NCBI RefSeq assembly: GCF_041908905.1
Contig: NZ_JAYREK010000004.1
Location: forward strand, 62,001-126,000
Reading direction: 5' to 3'
DNA from: Zoogloea sp041908905
Lineage (GTDB): Bacteria > Pseudomonadota > Gammaproteobacteria > Burkholderiales > Rhodocyclaceae
Length of the DNA: 64,000 bases
The notes under the pieces were generated by a model. That model did not search any database. It had not been told where the DNA came from and worked only from the letters and a program-made list of their open reading frames with translations. Position 1 is the stretch's first letter, and each line of letters starts with the position of its first letter. A program made the translations under genes and the position numbers. This document shows positions 1-7,690 of this stretch, piece after piece.

Positions 1-1428
1 CAGCAGCCGGCGTCCGCCGAGCACGCAACCGCTCGTGGCGAGGCCGGCGCCGAGCAGGCACAGCAGGGTGATCAGGCCCTCGCGCAGGGCCGGCAGCGCG
101 CCGAGGGGCGGGAAGTCCAGCCGGTGCAGCCCGTTGAAGACCCAGCGATGGAGCCGGTTGGCGGCGTCCACCCGGCCCAGCACGCGGCCGTTGGCAGGGT
201 CGAGGTACCAGGTGGTGTCTTCCGCGTCGGCGAGGCGGATGCGCACCGCCGGCAGCACCACCGGGTTGCGTCGGCCGTAGTGGTAGAGGTCGGCTTCGTG
301 AATCAGCTCGGCCCGGGCCACCGGCTTGCCTTCGATGGCGGCGATCAGGGCGGCCAGCGTTGCGGGCGGGATCGGCCCGGCCGGCCGGGCCTGGTCGTCG
401 AGGCGCCGGCTGCCGTCGCTGCCGCGCACTTCGAGGTAGTGGCGGCCGTCGAAGCGGTACCACTCGGCTTCGCGTCCGCCGGGGGCGGCGGCGAGCTGGT
501 GCTTCAGCAGGGCGAGGTCGCTCGGCGGCCGGAAGGGCGTGCCCGCCAGCCGCTGGGCCGCGCCCTTCGGCAGCCCGCTGAATTCGAGCAGGCCGAAGGG
601 GTGGTTGGACAGCCAGCCGGACAACAGCCAGGTGAGCGCGAAGCCGCCGATGCCGAGGCCGAGCAGGTGGTGCCAGCGCTTCAGGCCCTGGTAGGGCGTG
701 ACCCGGCCGCGCGGGTAGCGGCGCCGCAGCCGCAGGCGCTGCAGGCCCAGGGCCAGCCCGGCGAGCACGGTCAGCAGGGCCAGCGGCGGCAGCCACAGCA
801 CCAGCCGGCGCCACAGGCTGGTGTCGTCGCCGCGCAGGGCCGTGAAATAGAACCAGTGGGGCACGGTGCCCAGCCAGCTCCAGCCGCGCTCGAAGCGGGT
901 GGTGAGGGCCACCACCTCGCCGCTGCGGGACGACACATACACCACGCTGCCGGCGGCGTCATCGACGGGGATGCGCAGCAGCGGGCGGTGGGGCCGATAG
1001 GTGCTGTAAACCGTCCATTGGTCGCGCTCGATGGCTTCGATCTCGCCCAGCCGGGCGCCGGGCAGGAAGGCCTGGGCCACGGCGCGGGCCAGCTCCGGCG
1101 TGACGACCAGCGCTTCGCCGCTGTCGGCCCACACGCTGCAGGCGGTCTCGCCGCCGCTGAAGTGATACACCGGCCGTCCCAGGGCCATCGCCAGCCGGGC
1201 GCCGCGGGCGGGTGTCGGGCAGGCCTCGGCGGCCCGGGCCGGGCTCACCGCGAGGCTGTCGGGCTGCAGCGCCGCCAGCCGCGCCACACGCGCTTCCGTG
1301 TCGAGCTTGGGGAAGGGCACGTAGAGCATCACCAGCCCGGAGACGAACCAGGCGAGGATCAGCAGGCCGCTGGCGATGCCGAGCCAGCGATGGGCGAGGT
1401 GCAGCAGGCGCAGCAGCCGGGTTTTCAT
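1..1428 (-). CDS. PepSY-associated transmembrane protein, 3' end outside window
   Basis: The 476 codons visible encode an inner-membrane protein of the PepSY-associated TM (PiuB-like) family. The sequence starts MKTRLLRLLHLAHRWLG, a typical entry into the first helix (about residues 15-36, ending near LVMLYVPFPK). A periplasmic stretch follows, with a PepSY-like segment around residues 120-190 that includes VVYVSSRSGEVV. Further helices lie near 230-250 (LWLPPLALLTVLAGLALG) and 275-295 after a KRWHHLLGLGIG motif. The last helix is near the window edge (ALREGLITLLCLLG). Family members often sit with siderophore or haem uptake genes and are thought to take part in periplasmic iron reduction; nothing nearby confirms that here. 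The reading frame stays open to base 1, so the C-terminus is missing. It lies 38 bp downstream of hemF on the same strand. Confidence 0.8.
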   Translation of the reverse strand, partial: MKTRLLRLLHLAHRWLGIASGLLILAWFVSGLVMLYVPFPKLDTEARVARLAALQPDSLAVSPARAAEACPTPARGARLAMALGRPVYHFSGGETACSVWADSGEALVVTPELARAVAQAFLPGARLGEIEAIERDQWTVYSTYRPHRPLLRIPVDDAAGSVVYVSSRSGEVVALTTRFERGWSWLGTVPHWFYFTALRGDDTSLWRRLVLWLPPLALLTVLAGLALGLQRLRLRRRYPRGRVTPYQGLKRWHHLLGLGIGGFALTWLLSGWLSNHPFGLLEFSGLPKGAAQRLAGTPFRPPSDLALLKHQLAAAPGGREAEWYRFDGRHYLEVRGSDGSRRLDDQARPAGPIPPATLAALIAAIEGKPVARAELIHEADLYHYGRRNPVVLPAVRIRLADAEDTTWYLDPANGRVLGRVDAANRLHRWVFNGLHRLDFPPLGALPALREGLITLLCLLGAGLATSGCVLGGRRLL

Positions 1429-1466
1429 CGGCGGAAGCGGGGTGATGGGAGCCGGGCGCGGGCGCC

Positions 1467-2375
1467 TCAGGCCCAGTCCCGGTGCACCAGGTAGTCGGTG
1501 TAAAGCAGCGCCTCGGGGCTGCCCGGCTCCGGCTGCCAGTCGTAGCGCCATTTGACGATGGGCGGCATGGACATCAGGATGGATTCGGTGCGGCCGCCGG
1601 ATTGCAGGCCGAACAGGGTGCCCCGGTCGAAGACCAGGTTGAACTCCACGTAGCGGCCGCGGCGGTAGGCCTGGAAGTCGCGCTCTCGCTCACCGTAGGG
1701 CGTGTCGCGGCGGCGCTCGGCGATGGGCAGCCAGGCGGGCAGGAAGGCGTCGCCGACGCTGCGGGTCATCGCGAAGGCGGCCTCGAAATCGACCTGCCCG
1801 TCGGCGCCGTGGTCGTCGAAGAACAGGCCGCCGACGCCGCGGGGTTCGTTGCGGTGCTTCAGGTAGAAGTAGCGGTCGCACCAGTCCTTGAGCCGCTTGT
1901 ACTCGGCCTCGCCCCAGGGGAGCACGGCGGTCTTGCAGGTGGCGTGGAAGTGGCGGACGTCGTCCTCGAACGGGTAGTAGGGGGTGAGGTCCATGCCGCC
2001 GCCGAACCACCACACGTCGGCCTTGCCGGGGGCCGAGGCGATGAAGAAGCGCACGTTCATGTGCACCGTCGGGCAGTAGGGATTGCGTGGGTGCAGCACC
2101 AGCGAGACGCCCATCGCCTCGTAGCTGCGCCCGGCCAGCTCGGGGCGGGCGGCGGTGGCGGAGGGCGGCAGGCCTTCGCCCATCACGTGGGAGAAGTTGC
2201 AGCCGCCGCGCTCGAAGAAGTCGCCCTCTTCGATCAGCCGGGTGATGCCGCCGCCGCCGGCCGGGCGGGTCCAGCTGTCGGTGCGGAAGGTCTGGCCGTC
2301 GAAGGTTTCGAGGGCTGCGACGATGCGGGCCTGGAGGTCGAGGAGGTAGGCTTTGACGGCGGCGCGGTCAGGCAT
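1467..2375 (-). CDS. hemF: Oxygen-dependent coproporphyrinogen III oxidase
   Basis: Encodes a 302-residue cytosolic enzyme that oxidatively decarboxylates coproporphyrinogen III to protoporphyrinogen IX in haem synthesis, using O2. Length matches E. coli HemF (299). Family hallmarks are visible: NFSHVMGEG, HMNVRFF, WWFGGGMDLTPYYP, a FDDH motif and the C-terminal stretch LFGLQSGGRTESILMSMPP. The start at 2375 is preceded by a GGAG ribosome-binding site 8-9 bases upstream; longer in-frame extensions run through the purD terminator and are unlikely. A strong terminator separates it from purD, so it probably has its own promoter in the short spacer. The presence of HemF implies aerobic haem synthesis. 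Confidence 0.97.
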   Translation of the reverse strand: MPDRAAVKAYLLDLQARIVAALETFDGQTFRTDSWTRPAGGGGITRLIEEGDFFERGGCNFSHVMGEGLPPSATAARPELAGRSYEAMGVSLVLHPRNPYCPTVHMNVRFFIASAPGKADVWWFGGGMDLTPYYPFEDDVRHFHATCKTAVLPWGEAEYKRLKDWCDRYFYLKHRNEPRGVGGLFFDDHGADGQVDFEAAFAMTRSVGDAFLPAWLPIAERRRDTPYGERERDFQAYRRGRYVEFNLVFDRGTLFGLQSGGRTESILMSMPPIVKWRYDWQPEPGSPEALLYTDYLVHRDWA

Positions 2376-2393
2376 GGGGAGGCTCCTGGGATG

Positions 2394-2418
2394 AAAAAAC
2401 GCCGGCCCGGGGCCGGCG
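2394..2418 (-). terminator. Rho-independent terminator after purD
   Basis: On the minus strand a perfect 8-bp stem (CGCCGGCC with GGCCGGCG, 3-base loop) at 2400-2418 is followed by six T residues (2394-2399). It sits 41 bp past the purD stop codon and ahead of hemF, so it closes the dusB-fis-purH-purD transcript. Confidence 0.85.
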
Positions 2419-2458
2419 GTGTGTGAGACGACGCGCCGGCCACAGCCGGCGCCGGGCA

Positions 2459-3748
2459 TCAGCCCTTGCGGGCGACGGCCCGGTAGCCGATGTCGCGGCG
2501 GCACTGCATGCCGTCGAAGTGGATCTGGTCCACCAGCTCGTAAGCGCGCTTCTGGGCGCTCCGGACGTTGTCGCCGAGGGCGGTGACGCACAGCACGCGG
2601 CCGCCGCTGGTGACGACCTTGCCGTCCTGCTCGCTGGTGCCGGCGTGGAAGACATGGGCGTCGTCCGCGCCAGCGGCCGGCAGGCCGTGGATGGCGTCGC
2701 CCTTGCGGGGGCTGTCGGGGTAGCCGGCGGCGGCCATCACCACGCCGAGGGCGAAGCGGCGGTCCCATTCGGCCTCGACCTTGTCGAGCTTGCCGGCGAT
2801 GGCGGCTTCGACGAGGTCGACCAGGTCGGACTTGAGCCGCATCATGATCGGCTGGGTTTCCGGGTCGCCCATGCGGCAGTTGAACTCGACCACGCGGGGC
2901 GCGCCCTTGGCGTCGATCATCAGGCCGGCGTACAGGAAGCCGGTGTAGGGCAGGCCGTCGGCGGCCATGCCGGCGAGGGTCGGCATGATGATCTCGCGCA
3001 TCACGCGGGCGTGCACCTCGGGCGTGACCACCGGGGCGGGCGAGTAGGCGCCCATGCCGCCGGTGTTGGGGCCCTGGTCGGCGTCGCGCAGGCGCTTGTG
3101 GTCCTGCGAGGTGGCCAGCGGCAGGGCGTGGCGGCCGTCGGCCATCACGATGAAGCTGGCTTCCTCGCCGTCCATGAACTCCTCGATCACCACCCGCGGG
3201 CCGCGCTCGTCGTACTGCACGCCCAGGGTGTTGTGGGTGAGCATGGCGTCGATGGCGGCGTGGGCCTCGTCGAGGCTCATCGCCACGACCACACCCTTGC
3301 CGGCGGCCAGGCCGTCGGCCTTGATGACGATCGGCGCGCCCTCGGCGTCGACGTAGGCGTGGGCGGCGGCGGAGTCGGAGAAGGTCTGGTACTTCGCGGT
3401 GGGGATCTTGTGACGGATCAGGAACTGCTTGGCGAAGTCCTTGGAGCTCTCGAGCTGGGCGGCCAGCCGGGTCGGCCCGAAGATGGGCAGGCCGGCGGCG
3501 CGGAAGGCGTCGACCACGCCCGCCGCCAGGGGCGCCTCGGGGCCGACCACGGTGAGGGCGATCTGCTCGGCGCGGACGAAGTCGACCAGCGCCGGGATGG
3601 CCGTGATCGCCACGTTCTCGAGGCCCGGCTCGCGGGCGGTGCCCGGGTTGCCCGGGGCGACGAAGACCTTATGGACGCGGGGCGAGCGGGAGAGCTTCCA
3701 GGCCAGGGCGTGTTCGCGGCCGCCGGAGCCGATGACGAGGATCTTCAT
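2459..3748 (-). CDS. purD: Phosphoribosylamine-glycine ligase (GAR synthetase)
   Basis: Encodes 429 residues, the length of E. coli PurD. The enzyme joins 5-phosphoribosylamine and glycine with ATP to give GAR, step two of de novo purine synthesis. The N-terminus MKILVIGSGGREHALAW is the family signature, followed by the GPEAPLAAG segment, the ATP-grasp lysines near IVIKADGLAAGKGVVV (about residues 143-158) and the metal-binding FNCRMGDPETQ (about 288-298). It begins 5 bp downstream of the purH stop codon and so is almost certainly cotranscribed with purH; a terminator follows. Confidence 0.98.
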   Translation of the reverse strand: MKILVIGSGGREHALAWKLSRSPRVHKVFVAPGNPGTAREPGLENVAITAIPALVDFVRAEQIALTVVGPEAPLAAGVVDAFRAAGLPIFGPTRLAAQLESSKDFAKQFLIRHKIPTAKYQTFSDSAAAHAYVDAEGAPIVIKADGLAAGKGVVVAMSLDEAHAAIDAMLTHNTLGVQYDERGPRVVIEEFMDGEEASFIVMADGRHALPLATSQDHKRLRDADQGPNTGGMGAYSPAPVVTPEVHARVMREIIMPTLAGMAADGLPYTGFLYAGLMIDAKGAPRVVEFNCRMGDPETQPIMMRLKSDLVDLVEAAIAGKLDKVEAEWDRRFALGVVMAAAGYPDSPRKGDAIHGLPAAGADDAHVFHAGTSEQDGKVVTSGGRVLCVTALGDNVRSAQKRAYELVDQIHFDGMQCRRDIGYRAVARKG

Positions 3749-3753
3749 GGTGA

Positions 3754-5331
3754 TCAGTGACGGAAGTGGCGGAAGCCGGTGAGGACCATGGCGATGCCCT
3801 GCTCGTCGGCGGCGGCGATGACCTCGGCGTCGCGCATCGAGCCGCCCGGCTGGATGACGGCGGTGGCGCCGGCCTGGGCCAGCACGTCGAGACCGTCACG
3901 GAACGGGAAGAAGGCGTCCGAGGCCACCACGCAGCCGGGGATCACCAGGCCGGCGTTCTCGGCCTTGATCTTGGCGATGCGGGCGGAGTCGACACGGCTC
4001 ATCTGGCCGGCACCGACGCCGATGGTCATGCCGTCCTTGCAGTAGACGATGGCGTTGGACTTGACGTACTTGGCGACGCGCCAGGCGAACAGGAGGTCGG
4101 AGAGCTCCTTGTCGGTGGGGGCGCGCTTGGTGACCACCTTGAGGTCGGCTGCGGTGATCGGGGCGAAGTCGGCGCTCTGCACCAGCAGGCCGCCGCCGAC
4201 GCGCTTGTAGTCGGGCTGCTTGACGGTGCCCAGGGGCACCACCAGCACGCGGACGTTCTGCTTGGCCTTGAGGAGTTCGAGGGCCTCGTCGGTGTAGGCG
4301 GGGGCGATCAGCACCTCGAGGAACTGGGCGCTGACGGCTTCGGCCGCGGCACGGTCGACGGTGGTGTTGAAGGCGATGATGCCGCCGAAGGCGGAGGTGG
4401 GGTCGGTGGAGAAGGCCTTTTTATAGGCTTCCAGCGGGCTCGCACCGAGGGCCACGCCACAGGGGTTGGCGTGCTTGACGATTACGCAGGCGCTGGTGCC
4501 GTTGGTGTCGAAGGCCTTGACGCACTCCCACGCCGCGTCGGAGTCGGCGATGTTGTTGTAGGAGAGCTCCTTGCCCTGCAGCTGGGTGTAGGCGGCGATG
4601 GCGCCGGCCGGAGCGTCGGATTCGCGGTAGAAGGCGGCGGACTGGTGGGGGTTCTCGCCGTAGCGGAGGTCCTGCACCTTGTCGAAGGCCAGCTGGAAGC
4701 GCTCCGGGTAGGCCATCCTGCTGCCGTCGTCGGCCAGCGCGGTGAGATGGTTGGAGATCGCCGCGTCGTAGCGGGCGGTGTGGGTGAAGGCCTTGCGGGC
4801 GAGGTCGAAGCGGGTCTTGTAGCTGAGCGCGCCGGCGTTGGCCTTCAGCTCGGCGACGATGGCCGCGTAGTCGGCCGGGTCGGTCACGATGCCGACGCCA
4901 CCGGCTTCATTGCCGTGGTTCTTGGCCGCGGCGCGGACCATGGTCGGGCCGCCGATGTCGATGTTCTCGATCGCGTCTTCGAGGGTGCAGTCGGGCTTGG
5001 CGACGGTGGCCTGGAAGGGGTAGAGGTTGACCACCACCAGGTCGATGCGCGGGATGGCGTGCTCGTCGAGCTTGGCCAGGTGCTCGGGCAGGTCGCGGCG
5101 GGCCAGGATGCCGCCGTGCACCTTGGGGTGCAGGGTCTTGACGCGGCCGTCGAGCATCTCGGGGAAGCCGGTGTAGTCGGACACGTCGGTGACCGGCAGG
5201 CCGGCGTCGCGGAGCGACTTGGCGGTGCCGCCGGTGGACAGCAGGTTGACGCCGAGGGCGGAGAGTTCGCGGGCGAATTCGACGACGCCGGTCTTGTCGG
5301 AGACGCTGAGCAGGGCTTGGGTGACTTTCAT
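3754..5331 (-). CDS. purH: Bifunctional AICAR formyltransferase / IMP cyclohydrolase
   Basis: A 525-residue protein (E. coli 529) that catalyses the last two steps of IMP synthesis. The N-terminal MGS-like cyclohydrolase domain (about 1-195) shows ALLSVSDKTG, STGGTAKSLRDAG and the LHPKVHGGILARR motif. The C-terminal transformylase domain carries RYGENPHQ, the KHANPCG motif, SNAIVYCKDG and DAFFPFRDG. The start at 5331 is favoured because the protein then begins MKVTQALLSVSDKTG like its homologues; upstream in-frame sequence overlaps fis. It lies 65 bp downstream of fis and 5 bp upstream of purD, in an operon order common in betaproteobacteria. Confidence 0.98.
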   Translation of the reverse strand: MKVTQALLSVSDKTGVVEFARELSALGVNLLSTGGTAKSLRDAGLPVTDVSDYTGFPEMLDGRVKTLHPKVHGGILARRDLPEHLAKLDEHAIPRIDLVVVNLYPFQATVAKPDCTLEDAIENIDIGGPTMVRAAAKNHGNEAGGVGIVTDPADYAAIVAELKANAGALSYKTRFDLARKAFTHTARYDAAISNHLTALADDGSRMAYPERFQLAFDKVQDLRYGENPHQSAAFYRESDAPAGAIAAYTQLQGKELSYNNIADSDAAWECVKAFDTNGTSACVIVKHANPCGVALGASPLEAYKKAFSTDPTSAFGGIIAFNTTVDRAAAEAVSAQFLEVLIAPAYTDEALELLKAKQNVRVLVVPLGTVKQPDYKRVGGGLLVQSADFAPITAADLKVVTKRAPTDKELSDLLFAWRVAKYVKSNAIVYCKDGMTIGVGAGQMSRVDSARIAKIKAENAGLVIPGCVVASDAFFPFRDGLDVLAQAGATAVIQPGGSMRDAEVIAAADEQGIAMVLTGFRHFRH

Positions 5332-5396
5332 GGGCTTCTCTGGAAGGCTGCGGCCGGGGCCGCGCGGGAATGACGGAAAAGGGGGCTGGGCAGGGC

Positions 5397-5639
5397 TCAG
5401 AGCAGTTCGTGTTCGGACAACTTGCGGCGCAGGGTGTTGCGGTTGATGCCGAGCATCTCCGCGCAGAGGGTCTGGTTGCCGCCGGCCTGCTTGAGGACGA
5501 ATTCGAGCATCGGCCTCTCGACGTTCTTGATCACCATCGCGTAGAGGGCGTTGGGCTTCTCGCCGTCGAGGTCGCGGAAGTAGGTGTCGAGGGCGCGGCA
5601 GACCGAGTCGGCGATGTCGTTGCTGGTACTGCTGCTCAT
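5397..5639 (-). CDS. fis: Fis-family nucleoid DNA-binding protein
   Basis: Encodes 80 residues, the short Fis type usual in betaproteobacteria (E. coli Fis is 98). Fis dimers bend DNA and act on nucleoid structure and promoters of growth-related genes. The C-terminal helix-turn-helix (about residues 55-78, GNQTLCAEMLGINRNTLRRKL) is very well preserved and the dimerisation helices precede it. The start codon overlaps the dusB stop codon in an ATGA arrangement (5636-5639), implying translational coupling. As in E. coli, fis is downstream of dusB; its continuation into purH-purD links it to purine supply. Confidence 0.95.
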   Translation of the reverse strand: MSSSTSNDIADSVCRALDTYFRDLDGEKPNALYAMVIKNVERPMLEFVLKQAGGNQTLCAEMLGINRNTLRRKLSEHELL

Positions 5640-6664
5640 GCTGCAAGCTCCTGGGGGAATTCTTCGGGTTCGGCGTAGACCAGGCGGCTGTCCCGGTCGG
5701 CCAGGCTGCCGAAGAACTCTTCGACGGCGGCCAGCTGGGCCTGCACGGTGGGCAGGGTGTTCATGGTCTTGCGGAACTGGGCCGAGCCGACGAGGCCCTT
5801 GGTGTACCAGCTGATGTGCTTGCGGGCGATCTTCACGCCGGTGTCCTCGCCATAGAAGGCGTAGAGGTCGGCGAGGTGGTCCTTGCACACCTGCAGGATC
5901 TCGGAGACCAGCGGCGGCGGGAGCTCGGTGCCGGTCTTGAGGAAGTGCTCGATCTCGCGGAAGATCCACGGCCGGCCCTGGGCCGCGCGGCCGACCATCA
6001 CGCCGTCGGCGCCGGTGTAGTCGAGCACGAACTTGGCTTTCTGCGGCGTGGTGATGTCGCCGTTGGCGATCAGCGGGATGCGCACGCGGCTCTTCACGTC
6101 GGCGATGGTGTCGTACTCGGCGTCGCCGGTGTACATGCAGGCGCGGGTGCGGCCATGGATGGCGATCAGGCGGATGCCGGACTCTTCGGCGATGCGGGCG
6201 ATGGTGGCGGCGTTCTTGTTGGCCTTGTTCCAGCCGGTGCGGAACTTGAGCGTGACCGGGGTGTTGCCGGCGGCGCCGACGACGGCCTCGAGGATGCGCG
6301 CGACCAGCGGCTCGTCCTGCATCAGCGCGGAGCCGGCCATCACGTTGCAGACCTTCTTGGCCGGGCAGCCCATGTTGATGTCGATGATCTGGGCGCCGCG
6401 GTCGATGTTGTGGCGGGCGGCCTCGGCCATCATCGCCGGGTCGGCGCCGGCGATCTGCACCGAGATCGGGTCGACCTCACCGTCGTGGTTGGCGCGCCGC
6501 TGGGTCTTGGCGCTGCCGTAGAGCAGGGAGTTGGAGGTGACCATCTCGGAGACGGCGAGCCCTGCGCCCATCTTCTTGCAGAGCTGGCGAAACGGACGAT
6601 CCGTCACGCCGGCCATCGGCGCGACGAACAGATTGTTTCGCAAGGTGAATCCGGCGAATTGCAT
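5636..6664 (-). CDS. dusB: tRNA-dihydrouridine synthase B
   Basis: A 342-residue FMN enzyme that reduces specific uridines in the tRNA D-loop. The TIM-barrel motifs line up with E. coli DusB (321 residues): NNLFVAPMAGVTDRPFR, IDINMGCPAKK with the catalytic cysteine, IHGRTRACMY, IANGDI and GVMVGRAAQGRPWIF. The start at 6664 (MQFAGFTLRNN) is chosen over an in-frame ATG at 6712 because it matches the E. coli N-terminus and because a promoter-like -10 element lies between the two. No clear ribosome-binding site is visible. First gene of the dusB-fis-purH-purD operon. Confidence 0.95.
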   Translation of the reverse strand: MQFAGFTLRNNLFVAPMAGVTDRPFRQLCKKMGAGLAVSEMVTSNSLLYGSAKTQRRANHDGEVDPISVQIAGADPAMMAEAARHNIDRGAQIIDINMGCPAKKVCNVMAGSALMQDEPLVARILEAVVGAAGNTPVTLKFRTGWNKANKNAATIARIAEESGIRLIAIHGRTRACMYTGDAEYDTIADVKSRVRIPLIANGDITTPQKAKFVLDYTGADGVMVGRAAQGRPWIFREIEHFLKTGTELPPPLVSEILQVCKDHLADLYAFYGEDTGVKIARKHISWYTKGLVGSAQFRKTMNTLPTVQAQLAAVEEFFGSLADRDSRLVYAEPEEFPQELAA

Positions 6665-6679
6665 CGGCTTGTACGGCGG

Positions 6680-6725
6680 GGGAAAAGCGCGACATTCTAC
6701 TCCATTGCCCATTTTTAGGGCAGGG
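6680..6725 (-). promoter_or_regulatory. Probable sigma70 promoter of the dusB operon with GC-rich discriminator
   Basis: On the minus strand TAGAAT (6694-6699) fits a -10 element and is followed at once by GTCGCGC, a GC-rich discriminator of the kind found at stringently controlled rRNA and fis promoters. The predicted start, near 6687, would leave a leader of about 22 bases before the dusB ATG. The -35 region is weak. Stringent control is inferred by analogy with E. coli dusB-fis. Confidence 0.5.
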
Positions 6726-6770
6726 GGCCGATGCGCCGGAGGCCCCGCGAGAGGCGCCGGAGGGCTTGCG

Positions 6771-6970
6771 CAGGGAAGCGCCGGGCCGTCCCAAGCTTCC
6801 CTGCGGCCCCCTCGGGGGGCGGTGCCGCGGCGCAGCGGCGGCGCCGGGGGTGGTCGGCATCCAGGGAAGCGCCGGGCCGTCCCAAGCTTCCCTGCGGCCC
6901 CCTCGGGGGGCGGTGCCGCGGCGCAGCGGCGGCGCCGGGGGTGGTTGGCATCCAGGGAAGCGCCGGGCCG
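6771..6970. repeat. Two copies of a 91-bp tandem repeat plus a partial third
   Basis: Unit 1 begins at 6771 and unit 2 at 6862; an 18-base stub of a third begins at 6953. The two full units differ by one base near their end (GGTCGGCATC versus GGTTGGCATC). Each contains an AAGCTTCCC segment, the palindromic core CCCCCTCGGGGGG, and a GC-rich stem. A diverged flank lies just before unit 1. The 91-bp period is not a multiple of three, so it is unlikely to be coding. It lies between mtgA and the dusB promoter. Very similar GC-rich intergenic repeats are, as far as I recall, dispersed in related betaproteobacterial genomes. Confidence 0.85.
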
Positions 6971-6990
6971 CGACGCAGCTGGGGTGGCTG

Positions 6991-7683
6991 TCAGGGAACT
7001 TCCGAATACTGCATGCGGGCCTGGATGCGTGCGGCGTGGGCGGCGAGGCGCGGGCCGTAGGTCTTCTCGTACTTGCGCGGGTTGGGCAGCATCACCGCCA
7101 GCCGGGCGGCCTGGGCCGGGCCGAGCTGGGCGGCCGGGAGGCGGTAGTAGCGCTGGGCGGCGGCCTCGCAGCCGAAGATGCCGTTGCCCCACTCGACCAC
7201 GTTGAGATAGACCTCGAGGATGCGCCGCTTGTCCCACAGGGCCTCGATCATCACGGTGATGATGGCCTCCTCGGCCTTGCGCAAATAGCTCCGCGACGGC
7301 GACAGGAAGAGGTTCTTGGCCAGCTGCTGGCTGATCGTCGAGCCGCCGGCCACCATGCGGCCCTTTTTCTGGTTCTTCTCGATGGCCTTCTGGATGCCTT
7401 CCCAGTCGAAGCCTTCGTGGTCGACGAACGTGTCGTCCTCGGCGGCGACCACCGCCCGCTTGAGGTGGATCGAGATCTTCTCGTAGGGCACCCAGCGGTA
7501 GTGCAGCTCGGCGTCGGGCTTGTCACGGCTGATCTCGTCGAGGCGCAGGCTCATGAAGCTGGTCTCGGCGGGGGGCATCCACTTCCACCACAGCACGTGG
7601 CCGAGCAGCCACAGCTGGTAGGCCACGAAGAGCAGCACGACGGCCAGCAGGCCGCGGCGGATCCAGTGCCAGAGCCGGGTCAT
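6991..7683 (-). CDS. mtgA: Monofunctional biosynthetic peptidoglycan transglycosylase
   Basis: A 230-residue inner-membrane enzyme of glycosyltransferase family 51 that polymerises lipid II into glycan strands. One N-terminal helix (about residues 8-28) anchors it. The GT51 motifs appear in order: VVAAEDDTFVDHEGFDW with the catalytic glutamate, GGSTISQQLAKNLFL, the KAEEAIITVMIE block with the second catalytic glutamate region, and VYLNVVEWGNGIFG. Length fits MtgA (E. coli 242) and no penicillin-binding domain follows. It starts 7 bp downstream of the TonB-family gene and is probably cotranscribed with it. Confidence 0.95.
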   Translation of the reverse strand: MTRLWHWIRRGLLAVVLLFVAYQLWLLGHVLWWKWMPPAETSFMSLRLDEISRDKPDAELHYRWVPYEKISIHLKRAVVAAEDDTFVDHEGFDWEGIQKAIEKNQKKGRMVAGGSTISQQLAKNLFLSPSRSYLRKAEEAIITVMIEALWDKRRILEVYLNVVEWGNGIFGCEAAAQRYYRLPAAQLGPAQAARLAVMLPNPRKYEKTYGPRLAAHAARIQARMQYSEVP

Positions 7684-7690
7684 GGGCGGG

